DNA of 64,000 nt, from positions 2,232,001 through 2,296,000 of the forward strand of contig CM082595.2 in the NCBI GenBank assembly GCA_040954595.2, in the 5' to 3' direction. The stretch is from Balanoglossus misakiensis. Its lineage: Eukaryota > Hemichordata. Under the pieces are notes generated by a model. The model searched no databases. It was not told where the DNA came from and saw only the letters and a program-made list of their open reading frames with translations. Below, piece after piece: positions 1 to 10,400 of the stretch. How positions within the stretch are numbered: the first letter of the stretch is position 1; each line of letters opens with the position of its first letter. A program made the position numbers and the translations under genes.

Positions 1-206
1 ATTGTAAATTAGAAACATATGATTGTCTGTTTCCATGGCAATCTGTTTTATCTTCATCAGCAGCCGGTTGAAATTCTGCATACCCAACTGCATGTGGGCG
101 CTGCTCTTCAGGGTCGAATTTCAACCGTTCTGGACAATCTTCGACAACTTCTGGCGATAAAGTGTTGATGTTGTGGTTGAGCATTCCATGCGATCTAGTT
201 GGTGCA
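1..206 (-). CDS. Partial coding exon of an unidentified gene, running off the window start
   Basis: On the minus strand a frame stays open from position 206 to the window edge (about 68 codons). It starts right after a good acceptor (pyrimidine-rich stretch ending in TTTCAG at 212-207). An in-frame TGA lies just upstream of that acceptor, so the open frame begins close to the predicted splice site. The peptide is hydrophilic and acidic, with the stretch PERLKFDPEEQRPHAVGYAE followed by AADEDKTDCHGNRQ. It has no membrane segment. I do not recognise the family; a cytoplasmic tail or linker region would fit. The other two minus frames hit stops quickly. The exon lies upstream of UreF in the opposite orientation. 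Its upstream exons would lie to the right, so the two transcription units would overlap or interleave. The exon call is an inference from frame and acceptor only. Confidence 0.45.
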
Positions 207-860
207 CTGAAATCAGATCAGCAAGTCGGTTATCAATAGATACTGGGCTGATCATGCATGGTGCGTTGGTAGAGAAAAGGAGATGTCTGATTTCGTCTGC
301 TGCGAATTTGAATATCTTGTTCGTTTTAAACGTCTGCCGTACAAATTACTGGGTCTTTCTAAATGAAATCATGAACCCCACAGAATTAAACTTTCAAACT
401 GTTTACCTTCTTGTTCAAACCGATCAATAACAACCACACAAAGCTGGGAAATAACGACGATCAACTCTTAGTGGAGGAGTGACCCTGGGCTGTCTGCTGC
501 GACTAGGAGAGTAGTCAGGTGACTGGTACATTTAGCCAATGACAAGACGTATATAAAAGTCACCTGATAGAGGTCAAAGGTAATATGTTCGCTACCACGT
601 GAAAGTGGCCTTCGGCTGTATTGAATAATGTCAAACCTACTTTCTCTGCTCCAGATAGCGGATTCAGGTTTGTAGCATTGGCATGTTAGTTTAGAGTGAA
701 GTATTAAGTGTGTATAATACGAATATTTGTTCGGTGGATAGTTGGTAGGGCTACGAACTCGCAGCAACTTACGGGCATGTACAGCGTGTGCATATGATCT
801 AATGACTCGTTCCGCCATTCATTGACACTGACCATACATAACATTTGTTTCTTGGTACAG
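207..860. other. Stretch between the partial exon and the first clear UreF exon
   Basis: This stretch holds the candidate UreF N-terminal exon at 472-518 (listed separately). It also holds a minus-strand frame from 818 whose first 15 codons end at a good GTAAGT donor (about 773-768), but I cannot join it in phase to the exon at 206. Nothing else in it is supported. Confidence 0.4.
472..518 (+). pseudogene. Candidate UreF N-terminal exon with an in-frame TAG
   Basis: Between a plausible acceptor (CTCTTAG, ending at 471) and a GT donor at 519-520, the frame reads ...LGCLLRLGE, then a TAG stop at 512-514, then TCA and a final G. It ends in the phase the next UreF exon needs: G plus CA gives Ala, followed by FPTGSF. 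UreF proteins typically carry LLxLxDSxFPTGSF at this place, so LLRLGE..S followed by AFPTGSF is a close match. The extra codon is explained by a tandem AGTAGT at 510-515: removing one AGT would give G-E-S with no stop. Either this is a broken or polymorphic exon, or the match is chance and the true first exon lies outside the window. No start codon is visible in this frame. Confidence 0.3.
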
Positions 861-2453
861 CATTCCCAACTGGTAGTTTTTCCTACAGCCTTGGCTTAGA
901 AGCAGCTTTTCAACAAGGTCACACAAACGGGACAGCCAAGTTCCAAGACTTTATCATGTGCTGCTTGGAAAACGCAGGTAATTCTGATCTAACAGTGGTC
1001 CAGGGTACTCTCTGGGGAAGTATGTATAGCACAGTGACTTTTTTAATAGCACAATATATCTGGTCTCCTATGAAAATATTAATGGTAAATGAATTGGACG
1101 GATGAAGCTGTAAGGGAGCTTTCAGTTATTATGAGGGGGGTGGGCCAGGGGACATTGGGGACGACCTCCATCACGTATAGTGTGGCCCTCCCCATTTCCT
1201 CTGGTCAACCCCTTAATATCTCCATTTGTATTTTCTGGTTACAGGTTCTTTCAGTTTGCCGTTTGTCAGAGCAGCTTACGAGAAAAGTGGCAACATTACT
1301 GAGATTCAAAGGATTGACAGTTTCTGTGAAGCCTGCATAAACAATCATGTAGAAAACAGAGCAAGTCGTAGACAGGTAATAATGGTCTCCTTACCCCATA
1401 CCTTTAATGCCTAAGACAAGGAATTGACATGGTGAATTGACCTTTGACATGATCTTACTGAACAAAAATCTCGTTTCAGGGCAACTCCTTAGTTGTGACG
1501 GCAACGCAAACATTTTCAGATGAAAGATTTAACAAATTTCAGGTAAGGCTGTGGTAAACTTTCATACCAGTACATTGTTACCAACCAATCTTTGTGCAAA
1601 GTCATAAGTTTCATGTTGGGATGTAGGAGTATTCTTTTTCACTTGTCCATTCTTATGTCCGAAGAACTTATTCTTTAATGTCTCTCTACTCTCCTCAGCA
1701 AGCCATTGACGACAAGGAGATGCAGGGACACTATGCTGTAATGTTTGGTTGCACCTGTGCGTATCTTGACATCAGCGAGGGCGCATGTCTTGAAACGTTC
1801 ATGTTTGGAGTGTTGAGAACTATCATGGCCAGTGCTGTCAGACTTGGAACAGTAGGTGCTTTGGAGGCAAGTTTTACATTCCCGCATTATTTAAAATAAC
1901 TTAGGGCACTAAGTCCATTGGCATACACTACATAGTTTGTCAGTAGGCTGTGTCTTCAACCCTTTCACCCCCAGTTCCCCCTTTAGAGGTCCATCCTAAC
2001 CATGGAAAACAATGGGTTTGGACTGAACCATAGTGGTGAAGGGGTTGACTTACACATCCTCTCAAAACCTCTATAGGAACACTGATTACATTTCAGCGAA
2101 ACCTGTCTTCTTTTGGTACACTCTATATGATCCACTTTTGTTTTTTCTTCTTTACAGGGACAAAGACTTCAGTATGAGTGGCAGAGTGTTATTCCAGATA
2201 TTATCACCAGGTAAGTCTCAATGTTGACTGATTCATTGTATGTGTTCTTCATTTCACTGGGCTACTTAACCCTATTTTAATTATTTTGATTATTATTTAT
2301 TTTATTTTTTTCTCATTCATTTGATTATTATTTATTTTATTTTTTGTCAGAAATATGGACAAACCAATTGAAGAGGCCTACCTATCTTTTCCATTGGTTG
2401 ACATCATTGAAAATACCCATGATACTTTGTTTTCGAGATTGTTTCATTCCTAG
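861..2453 (+). CDS. ureF: Urease accessory protein UreF (multi-exon, N-terminus not resolved)
   Basis: Six exons join in phase: 861-977, 1245-1375, 1480-1542, 1699-1866, 2158-2210 and 2351-2453, with the stop at 2451-2453. The product has about 210 visible residues. UreF acts in the cytosol with UreD/H and UreG to deliver nickel to apo-urease, probably acting as a checkpoint on UreG GTPase activity. Family marks are AFPTGSFSYSLGLEAAFQQG at the start, the central GHYAVMFG segment, and SAVRLGTVGALE followed by GQRLQ across a splice junction, matching the conserved RLG..G..EgQ block. Usual family length is 210-260 residues, so only the short N-terminus is missing. Boundaries are GT-AG except intron 4, which starts GC at 1867. 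Intron 4 also contains a small inverted-repeat element. The gene converges on the glycosyltransferase at 2778-4277. Urease and the other accessory genes are not in this window. Family assignment is firm; the first exon is uncertain. Confidence 0.9.
1867..2157 (+). other. GC-AG intron of UreF
   Basis: Exon 4 ends TTGGAG and the intron begins GCAAGT, which is the classic GC-AG donor context. Only this junction keeps the frame and restores the conserved UreF block ...GALE/GQRLQ. Using the nearby GTTTTA at 1871 would shift phase. The acceptor is TTTACAG ending at 2157. The intron hosts a TTAA-family repeat copy at 1960-2044. Confidence 0.75.
1960..2044 (-). mobile_element. MITE-like element, family 1 (CCCTTTCACC ends), UreF intron copy
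   Basis: The sequence is the reverse complement of the copies at 36230 and 61951, with CCCTTTCACC at one end and GGTGAAGGGG at the other. The flanks are TCAA/TTGA, degenerate forms of the TTAA seen at intact copies. The inner block contains the shared CATGGAAAACAATGGGTTTG (its reverse complement reads CAAACCCATTGTTTTCYATG). Confidence 0.7.
2286..2350 (+). repeat. Tandem 35-bp duplication covering the last UreF acceptor tract
   Basis: The block TTGATTATTATTTATTTTAT plus a T-run occurs twice with a 35 bp period, at 2286 and 2321. The second copy supplies the pyrimidine-rich tract and ends at the TTTTTGTCAG acceptor of the final UreF exon. Confidence 0.7.
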
Positions 2454-2551
2454 CAGAAAATGAAATTTGCCAACATCTATTTATTCATTATCTTGAAACA
2501 AGTTTGCCTATGTACAAACACAAATGAAATGTTATCTTCGACAGAAATGAA

Positions 2552-2557
2552 AATAAA
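2552..2557 (+). promoter_or_regulatory. Poly(A) signal AATAAA for UreF
   Basis: A canonical AATAAA lies about 100 bp after the UreF stop codon. It is the first such hexamer on this strand after the stop and lies before the convergent glycosyltransferase gene. Confidence 0.55.
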
Positions 2558-2689
2558 ATATTTTTGTTTCAACAGAAGGTCTGAGCAAGCAAGTAAGAGA
2601 TGTAAGGTTGGTACAAATACCTTTTTTCAGTTTTGTGTGTGAATGTGAATGGGTGAGCCACTTATTCTCAGAAGAAACTTAAAATTTAT

Positions 2690-2740
2690 ACAGTCAAACC
2701 TGTGTTAAAGGCTACCTGTCAATAATGGCCAATTAAGGAA
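2690..2740 (+). repeat. Dispersed repeat fragment with ACAGTCAAACCTGT core
   Basis: The tract begins TACAGTCAAACCTGTGTTAA. The same core appears inverted at 31735-31758 and, in variant form, near 24495, 31615 and 37617. The spacer between UreF and the glycosyltransferase thus contains old repeat DNA. Confidence 0.5.
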
Positions 2741-2777
2741 AGTCCCATTTCAACGCAATTACCCAAAGTAACTGATT

Positions 2778-4277
2778 CTACGACAACCATCTCTCGATAA
2801 AAGTCTTCTTTTTCACGTGTTCCATGTTTTCACAAAAACTCAAGTCAATTTCAGTGGGGTTCTCGGTCCGATCTCTGAGAATTTCTTCTAAACAGTCGAT
2901 GGCAATCGCATCAAAGTCTATATGAAATTTATTAGCAAACATTTGCGGTTGCTGGACAATGCGAGGCAGGTCGCGTACCGTGAATATGCAAATTTCTCTG
3001 ACGTATACACCATAGCAGAAAATGTCGCTCGCATCTGATCGTTTTCTCCACAACTTTTCCCGTGTGATGTCCTCCTTCGTGTCGAATTGAAACCCGCCGG
3101 GAGCGTCCGCAAGTCTGCTGAGAGTGGAAAAGTAATGTTCATCCGGGCACGCTGTGTCGGGTAACCAATCCTGCAGTGCTTTTGCACGCTCATCCTTAAC
3201 TGCAAATTCTACAAAATCTCTGGTCATTGTGACGTGAAACTCTCCCTTGTATATTGTTAAATTTCTTGGCGGGGGTGTTTTAAATCTGAGGGGCATTTTT
3301 CGAAAGAGGTCGCCCCTCCGAAGTACGTATTCATAGAGTTGTCTTCCCGGGTGTGGGTTCCTGATGCTGTGAATGTCATTTTGTCCGTTCAGAGTTTTCA
3401 GCATTTGCACGATCTCCAAGTTGGTCTTCAGGGGGAAGTCTTGCCCGCAGAGGTTGATGTAGTACTTCCAGGATCTCCGCCGTTTTAACAGATCCTTCAT
3501 ACAGTTCAGTTCCGCCTGCAGGACGCTGAATGTACAGTGCGTGACGGTCTCCAACTTGGAGGCAACGAACACGTTGTCAAAGCAACTGGCGATGTACTTC
3601 ATCGCGTTGATGGTTTCCAGGGGAGACTTAGCGTCCACGTGGATGCAGTACGAGTTTTGTGGCATGTAGATCGTGCGTAGCAACTGCTCGGCCTGCTGGG
3701 CAGACTTGTACATTAAAATGCTGTAAGCTATCGGGAACTCCGCTTCGAGACGGGAGCGTGGTGTGCTGTAATATCCCCCATTTTCGCGGAATTTCGCACA
3801 ATCCAGGGTCATCTCGTAGTAATCTTCATCCTCAATTATATTCCGCTGTGAGAATCTCTGTATTCTCCCCATCTTAAAATTAATTAATAAGTCCTCAATT
3901 TTCCAAGATAAAATTTCACGACAGGTAAAGTTCATACCAAAGTCCTCCCTCTTCTTCTGCAATTTTGCGATCGCCTTTTTCGCGAAATTCTCGTCATTAT
4001 TTAGAGTATCGCTTTCGGGGAAAGTGTCGAAATCGTCACCGATGTTCTCATAACCTTCCACGCGAAGTAGTTTCCATGGTAACGATTTCTTAACATCAAG
4101 GCGGAGTTTTAGATTACTGCCGATAAACAAAACCTGTATAAACCCGACGACTATCAACACCACCGTCATTATTTTCAAGCGTTTACGTAGTCTGGTCTCC
4201 CCGCCTGGATTTTCGTTCCCATATTCGTTTGGCGCACGTTGTTTCCTTGGAAACACCATCATGGTATCACATTGCAA
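2778..4277 (-). CDS. Beta-1,6-N-acetylglucosaminyltransferase, GT14 family (core-2/I branching, GCNT-like)
   Basis: This is a single-exon gene of 499 residues. The enzyme is expected in the Golgi, transferring GlcNAc from UDP-GlcNAc in beta-1,6 linkage onto core-1 O-glycans or poly-LacNAc to make branches. A short basic cytosolic tail (RLRKRLK, residues 29-35) precedes a signal anchor at about 36-54, then a stem and a catalytic domain from about 165. Family marks are FPIAYSILMY (181-190), RTIYMPQNSYCIHVDAKS (201-218), SCFDNVFVASKLE (231-243), the ELNCMKDL block (256-263), WKYYINLCGQDFPLKTNLEI (270-289) and CPDEHYFSTL (377-386). Glu380 aligns with the catalytic base known in C2GnT-L. Predicted N-glycan sites are NFT (116) and NLT (339), and many cysteines are placed as in the family. 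Length is slightly above the usual 400-440 because of a longer stem. The start was taken at the first Met; Met6 or Met7 would also fit. Intronless coding exons are common in this family. Exact acceptor specificity cannot be told. Confidence 0.93.
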   Translation of the reverse strand: MQCDTMMVFPRKQRAPNEYGNENPGGETRLRKRLKIMTVVLIVVGFIQVLFIGSNLKLRLDVKKSLPWKLLRVEGYENIGDDFDTFPESDTLNNDENFAKKAIAKLQKKREDFGMNFTCREILSWKIEDLLINFKMGRIQRFSQRNIIEDEDYYEMTLDCAKFRENGGYYSTPRSRLEAEFPIAYSILMYKSAQQAEQLLRTIYMPQNSYCIHVDAKSPLETINAMKYIASCFDNVFVASKLETVTHCTFSVLQAELNCMKDLLKRRRSWKYYINLCGQDFPLKTNLEIVQMLKTLNGQNDIHSIRNPHPGRQLYEYVLRRGDLFRKMPLRFKTPPPRNLTIYKGEFHVTMTRDFVEFAVKDERAKALQDWLPDTACPDEHYFSTLSRLADAPGGFQFDTKEDITREKLWRKRSDASDIFCYGVYVREICIFTVRDLPRIVQQPQMFANKFHIDFDAIAIDCLEEILRDRTENPTEIDLSFCENMEHVKKKTFIERWLS

Positions 4278-7200
4278 ACAAGAGTCTTTCGTTTACTGTA
4301 TAGTGACAATTTTCTGATAAATCGCGATTTGGAAAATATCTCATTCCAGTATGATCAGTTTGACAAGCCTAAAAATAGGAAAAGTAAAACAGAATTCATA
4401 TCATTTGTTATTATGAAAGCGCAAGTTAACCCATAGAAAATTTCGCAGCAGGAACAATCGCCGACTTAGACAAAATACCATCGATTTCTGAGGACGTATA
4501 ATGCCGTCCCATCGACCCTATAAATTGTAAACGATATTATTCGCTGATATCTGCCGAGACCAGTGCGAAAGGCAACAAATCTCCCCTTGAACATCGAACA
4601 CCAGGCAATGACTTTCACACATGTGATGAACGCTTAGAGAGGGGGCTGTGATCTAACTAGACAAAACCCTTAATTTTTTAAACGCGTGTAGGATTTATAT
4701 GGTTATACAATGGCTGCCGTAACTTATCCTTATTGATTTTGAGAAACCGTACGTTTGTTAACCAAAAAGGTCAGTTTGACAGGTAGTAAGCAACACTCGG
4801 AATCTATCCAGAAAGTGGCCATGGTACATTCATTGACAAGATCATTTTGTATTTACTTGTTTGTAAAAGCTCTCCAAAGTAACTGTAGCTTCTTAAGATC
4901 AAAGAACAAAAATTGTCTTACCTCGCCGTGATCAATAAAGACCGTGTAAATTTGACAATTATCAACCGTGGTGTAATCAGCCCTGTCCACGTCAGACGAG
5001 GAAAATCGAAGAAACTTACCTAGTCATGTGGCGCAAGATCGATATAAAACGCCCTCGGAAGGGGCATAAATACAAAGGGACAATAAAAGCTAGGACCTGA
5101 CTGTAGAGGGCACTGTGCAACGTGGAGAGTTTGAGCCACAAATCCCGATCGTGATAGTTTCACCGAACGCTTTATGGTCTTCCGGGCCCACAGAATAGTC
5201 AATATTGTAGTCTTTGTGGGAAGAATCTGAGAGTCAACTAATGCACATGTATATTGCATAGGGACAAAGTGGCCACTGCATGGAGATCTCTAGTAAAACA
5301 TGTTCTGTTGAAGATGATCGACCAGATTGATACCTCCTCCTTCAGAAAAATTATGTTGACGTCTTAAGATGAAGTTGTTTTAGATGGCAATTCACCTTGG
5401 GGTCCTCTCATAGAAGAGCTGTAAGACCTGTTCCTCGGACTGGATGGGACTTCAGTTTGATGAAGTAGACAAAACTATTGTCGAAAACATTTATTTTCAC
5501 CAAAATATACAATTCAAAATATACATTTTCAAATGATCTTACATTATCATTAAAAATCGTTTTGTATGTTCTGGGAGCTGGCCCAAATATCAAAACTCAC
5601 CCTCTTTACACCATTTGCACCAAATCGACAGCACGTCGGCCAAACATTAACCCTTTCACAAGCACAGAATACAAATCTAAAGATAGCAAGACGATAAAAT
5701 GTTCTACTAAAAACTGATACAAAATAATAACGATGAATAATTCAATAGTTACAAGCAACACTAATAATAATTAAGTATATGCCTTCAGAACTATCAGCTG
5801 GGTTTCACTTTCAATCGATACATAGCTGAGGGGAATCGCATGGAGATGACCAGAAATGTCATATTTGCACGTGTTGCGTTATCGAAGGCCTAATATTCCC
5901 TGAACGCAGGTTGTGACGTGGTTGTTATGGTGTTGAACGTCATTAGATCGAGAGCTTGACGAGTCAACAGGATACTTGATGCCCCTCCTTGTTCTACTGG
6001 AAGATAGTGTGGGCCAACTTCACTTCCGAGTCGATTGTGTCATCAACTTTCTTCGTCTTCGTAGCGATGCAAGTTGAACTATTCTGCATTGATTTGAATC
6101 TCCCCAAGACTTGTCTTTGTAGTCCAATAGGCTTTAGCAACTCATCACAATAGCGAATTCTGAGATAAATAAACACTACACCGAAGTTTCAGAAAAAAAA
6201 ACAACACAAAAATGCACAAGTCATAAATGTTAAAACACTGACATCAAACCAAACTGGCGCGAAACAAATTGACTATATCGACACGAAAACTGGAAAGTTA
6301 GTTTCAACTGAAACTGGGAAAGGTAATGAAATGAGCCGAGTCGATCACTCACTAAATGTTTGCTAACCACTGCTATAGTAAATTAAATGACCTCATTAGC
6401 CCAGTTAACAAACAGTGCGTGCATATCACGACAGACATGCAGCAGGACAGACCCACAATATTCCAATTACAAATATAGAACTTGTACGTTATGCTGATTG
6501 GCTTTTCAAGGTTGCATTCGAGAACTTTGAAGCCTGTGCAATAGACATGGTGAAACATGATAAAAGAAGTCAATATTGATTGATCTCAAATTGCTCCGGA
6601 TGCTATTGGCAACTTGCGGCTTCCCTGGCGTGGTTTTGAAGTCACCTTTTCGTCTTCAGAACAATATTTCCAAATAACACGCCACATGAACGCGTATATT
6701 CAATGCCCTGATGAAGAATTAATGACTTCGTGTATCTGACAGACACGGGATTAATCAGCACGTTTTCTGCCGCGTGTTCAAATTGACCGAAAAAATGAAA
6801 ATTGGCAATATAGAAAAAACATACCTGCATTAAAAAAATGAAAGCAATGAACTGTTGATTAGCATTTACCAGAACCTTTCGTTGGAAATTAAAGGCGTTT
6901 GTTGACTCCTGTCACAGGTTCATTGGCGTTGTCAATTAATCACGACTAACCTATAATTGTGAAAACTCACACATACATACAAAAAGGGGACATATTAAGT
7001 CTGCCTATAAAAGTATGTTACTTACTAATCTCGTGTAACGATGCGTAGTCTTTAAAATACTGAGCGTATTCGCCATAAACCATCATGGGAAAATCTCGAA
7101 ACCTTGTATGAAATATCGTTCATATTGTCAATTCCTGTTGACAAATGCTCTTTATCTGAAATTCACGCTGTGTATATGTCTGTGCTGTGACTCACAGACT

Positions 7201-7444
7201 CATATGAGCTCTGACAGTTTGCTATTGTCATAAATTGAACAATGCAAGTGACTTACTGTGGTCACAGTCAACTGTCTCTTTCAGATGTGTTTGAGTCAAT
7301 TATTCATATTGTTAGTAAACCCTCATTATTGTTAAGAATCCATCCCAACCGCCAACACAAGCTAAGTGTATTGCAACTGATCTCCATGATGCAAATCCAT
7401 CATAAAATGCATTGTACTCGTTCTGGGAAAAAATGAAGGCACTT
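4278..7444. other. Intergenic spacer between the glycosyltransferase and the GPCR
   Basis: No frame with family resemblance is seen on either strand. The part next to 4278 should hold the glycosyltransferase promoter, but I see no clear TATA or initiator. A TTAACCCTTTCAC tract at 5647-5659 resembles one end of MITE family 1 without its partner end. Confidence 0.5.
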
Positions 7445-10400
7445 TTAAGTTGCCGTCGTAGCGACTGAGATGGTTGTTTGTAGATCTTCCACGGGTGTTC
7501 TTTTCAAGCACTTTAGTATTATCATGTAACCATGTCGGAACCTTTTATTCATAACCCCGTATATAATGGGATTGCAACAACTGTTGAAGTACCCCAACAA
7601 AAGCGTCGTCATGTCGATCGGTCTAGGCACGGGCGTGCTGGAGTAGACGCTCCAAAACATGGTGACACAGAACGGCATCCAAGACATGACGAACATGATT
7701 ATAACGACCACGAAGGACTGTGTTAACTTGATTTCTTCTTCTCGCCTTCGTTTCTGTCTTTCCTGGTTCCGGAAATTAGAGGGTTTGCCCAAGGAAGCTG
7801 CCACCGTGGGGATGGCCACACCACCTTGTCCGCTTCCGGTCATTTCTCCGTCGGGATCAACTCTTCGTCGGCTCCGGCGGACCTCCATCAAGATTCTCAA
7901 GTAGGAGAACGTCATCATGCCGCAGGGACCACCGAAGCACACCACGACCATGAAGAAAGTATAGGACACGCTGGTCTTCCAGTTGCAGAAGCAGAACGAC
8001 TGGCCAGGCAGGTAAGAATACTCAGCCCATCCAAATAAGGGTGGCGAACTCAGAAGGGCGGAAAGCACCCAGACACCTGAAGCAAGAAAAGAAAAAGGCC
8101 AAAAGTTGTACATTATAAGGGAGAGTGACTACAGTGTTAGTTTCCTCTGTGTTCTCGTATATATTAAACTCATTTGATGATGACGGTGGTGATAAATGAC
8201 ATTCAGGCAAACTATAGGTATTTTTTTGAGGTGCAAACTGTATAGGTATTGTAGATGTATATTTTCAAGTCGAGTACTACGCAAATTAGTCGCGGCTACA
8301 ATGATCGCTGTCTTTTAGTGCATACATCACTGTTCAGGTTTCCAGTGGACACCTGAGGGGTGGTGATTGATTATCTGCTTACTTCCGTGACACAAACCCT
8401 GTGAGGATTTTGTGCCCCGTCGCTGAGAAATACCATTTTGTCTCTCGTTGACATCGAAAGAAACACCTGTACTACACGGAAGTCAACACACGCAAATACA
8501 TCACAGTCACAATGCCCCAGTTGCGGAAATGTTTCCAATTCTTGCAAGTCATACATTACTGTTGACCTAAGAATCCCATTAATGTCCTTTGATAGATTGG
8601 CATATAGTTTCACATGCAATTTACCGATCTTTCTTTCTAACTCGAAGACCCGAGGGATTGGCGATCTTCGTACACTTTACCAATCAAGGGTAGATCAGTA
8701 AATCATATTTCTTCCGTGATAAATCGACTCGAACTTAAAAAGTGATTAGGCGCTTTTCCAAGATGATTGTACCATTAATGACTTGTGTGTGTGGCGTATT
8801 TGATACAACACTTTTAGTTTGCCTCAAGGTATACAATCGTCTTTAATTTACATAATAAATTGTACCCATATTTGCACTAGCTTATTTTCGCGTGACAACC
8901 CCGCGAAAATCTGTGATAAGCTCGATCTCAAGTTTCCATGGTAACTGTGACTAAATTTGTATAGGTGACCACGTACCTTTAATATCGTGATCTGATCCCG
9001 CACAAAGCAAAAACGCGCCATTAAACCTAATACAACAATGCTATACAGGCCGATCCTGTGGGTGGGACAAGTTTTTCCTTAGGCTAGATATTAGAAAATT
9101 GTCTGCTTCCTGATCGGTTGTACTCAATTTAATCGAACGCTTGCCAATTTGCTGTGTACCGTAGAAAATTTCGGATTGGACCCGTTGGCCGTACGAGTTG
9201 AACAACAAGTATCGTGGAATAGACCTTTTTCTGAACTTCAAGAGACCTTGCGAGATCTCGCGTGACTGGACAGTTCATATGAGAGGACATTCTCATGCGA
9301 CGCAGGACAAACAACATATGGCCCATCTAAACGGCGCAAAGTTACAATTGTTGAGAAACGCTGCATCTATCCTACTTGACTTGTATAACTTGGCTAACAA
9401 CCCGTTGCTACGGTAACTACCAAGTCTCGCGAGATCTCGCAATCATCTATTACTTTGATTGTTGTTCTCATTCACTATTTCCTAACGAGACGCTGCAAAA
9501 TGAAACAAAAGTGGAGCCCGACGGCCTGAACAAAGTGCATAATAATATCATTTTTTATTTTACCGGTCACAATTGCTTAAAATAGAAGCTTCATTCAACT
9601 AATGGTGTTATTATTTCCAAATGGGGAAGTTAGACTGAACAAGTCGCATCTGCAGCCATCGTAACAATGATGCTGCTATGGTGGACACAAAGAGTAAAGG
9701 TGGCCTATTTATCAGGCAGTGGCCAACTGTAGTCATAGCCTAGTACATTGTGTCTTACCGTCTTCACACCTCCATAACTACATTGTATATATACAATAGA
9801 CCCCAGGTTGACAACAATAGAGGCACCTATAAATTACAACTTCATCACCACTGATGAAAATAATTATTAACCCAGTTCTGTTGAAGATGATGTGATTAAA
9901 CGTAATTTTAGTCGATTATTTTTGCCAGGGTAGAGTTTATAGTGACACTATGCGGTTCCAAATACCCGACCTATGCTTACCCGTTTTGAATCTGTCGATC
10001 CTAAACATTTTAGAGCCAAATAAAACGGGGCGTCAATATATCCTAGTTTATGCAACATGTCAAGTGGAAGTAACGGAAAGACAGTCGCCGAGACATAAGA
10101 GTATTTCCAATAAGTCGACACACCTTATTTCCAATCTGCCGGAAGTATACACTCTTGGAGTAGATACCTTTTGGTTAAACGCGCTTGCAATGAAGAACAA
10201 TGGCTATACTACATGAACATTTCATTTTCGTGGACTGTTGGAAATTTTGATTTGCATTATTTGATCTACAATAAGATAATATTTATTGCCCGGGAGATTG
10301 TGAATAATTGGGTGTGGAATATACGTTTCTGTGGAAACGACAACACGAGTGGACTCGATTCCGACAGTAATAAGATACTGGATTAAAGCGGACCACGATT

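Noticed and set aside
468-818. 116-codon minus-strand frame beginning MAERVIRSYAH
   Set aside because: A GTAAGT donor lies after codon 15, but the phase does not join to the exon at 206 and no homology is seen.
2918-3205. Second minus-strand frame inside the glycosyltransferase
   Set aside because: Shadow frame of the 499-residue gene.
7532-8038. Plus-strand frames opposite GPCR exon 2
   Set aside because: Antisense shadows of a conserved receptor exon.
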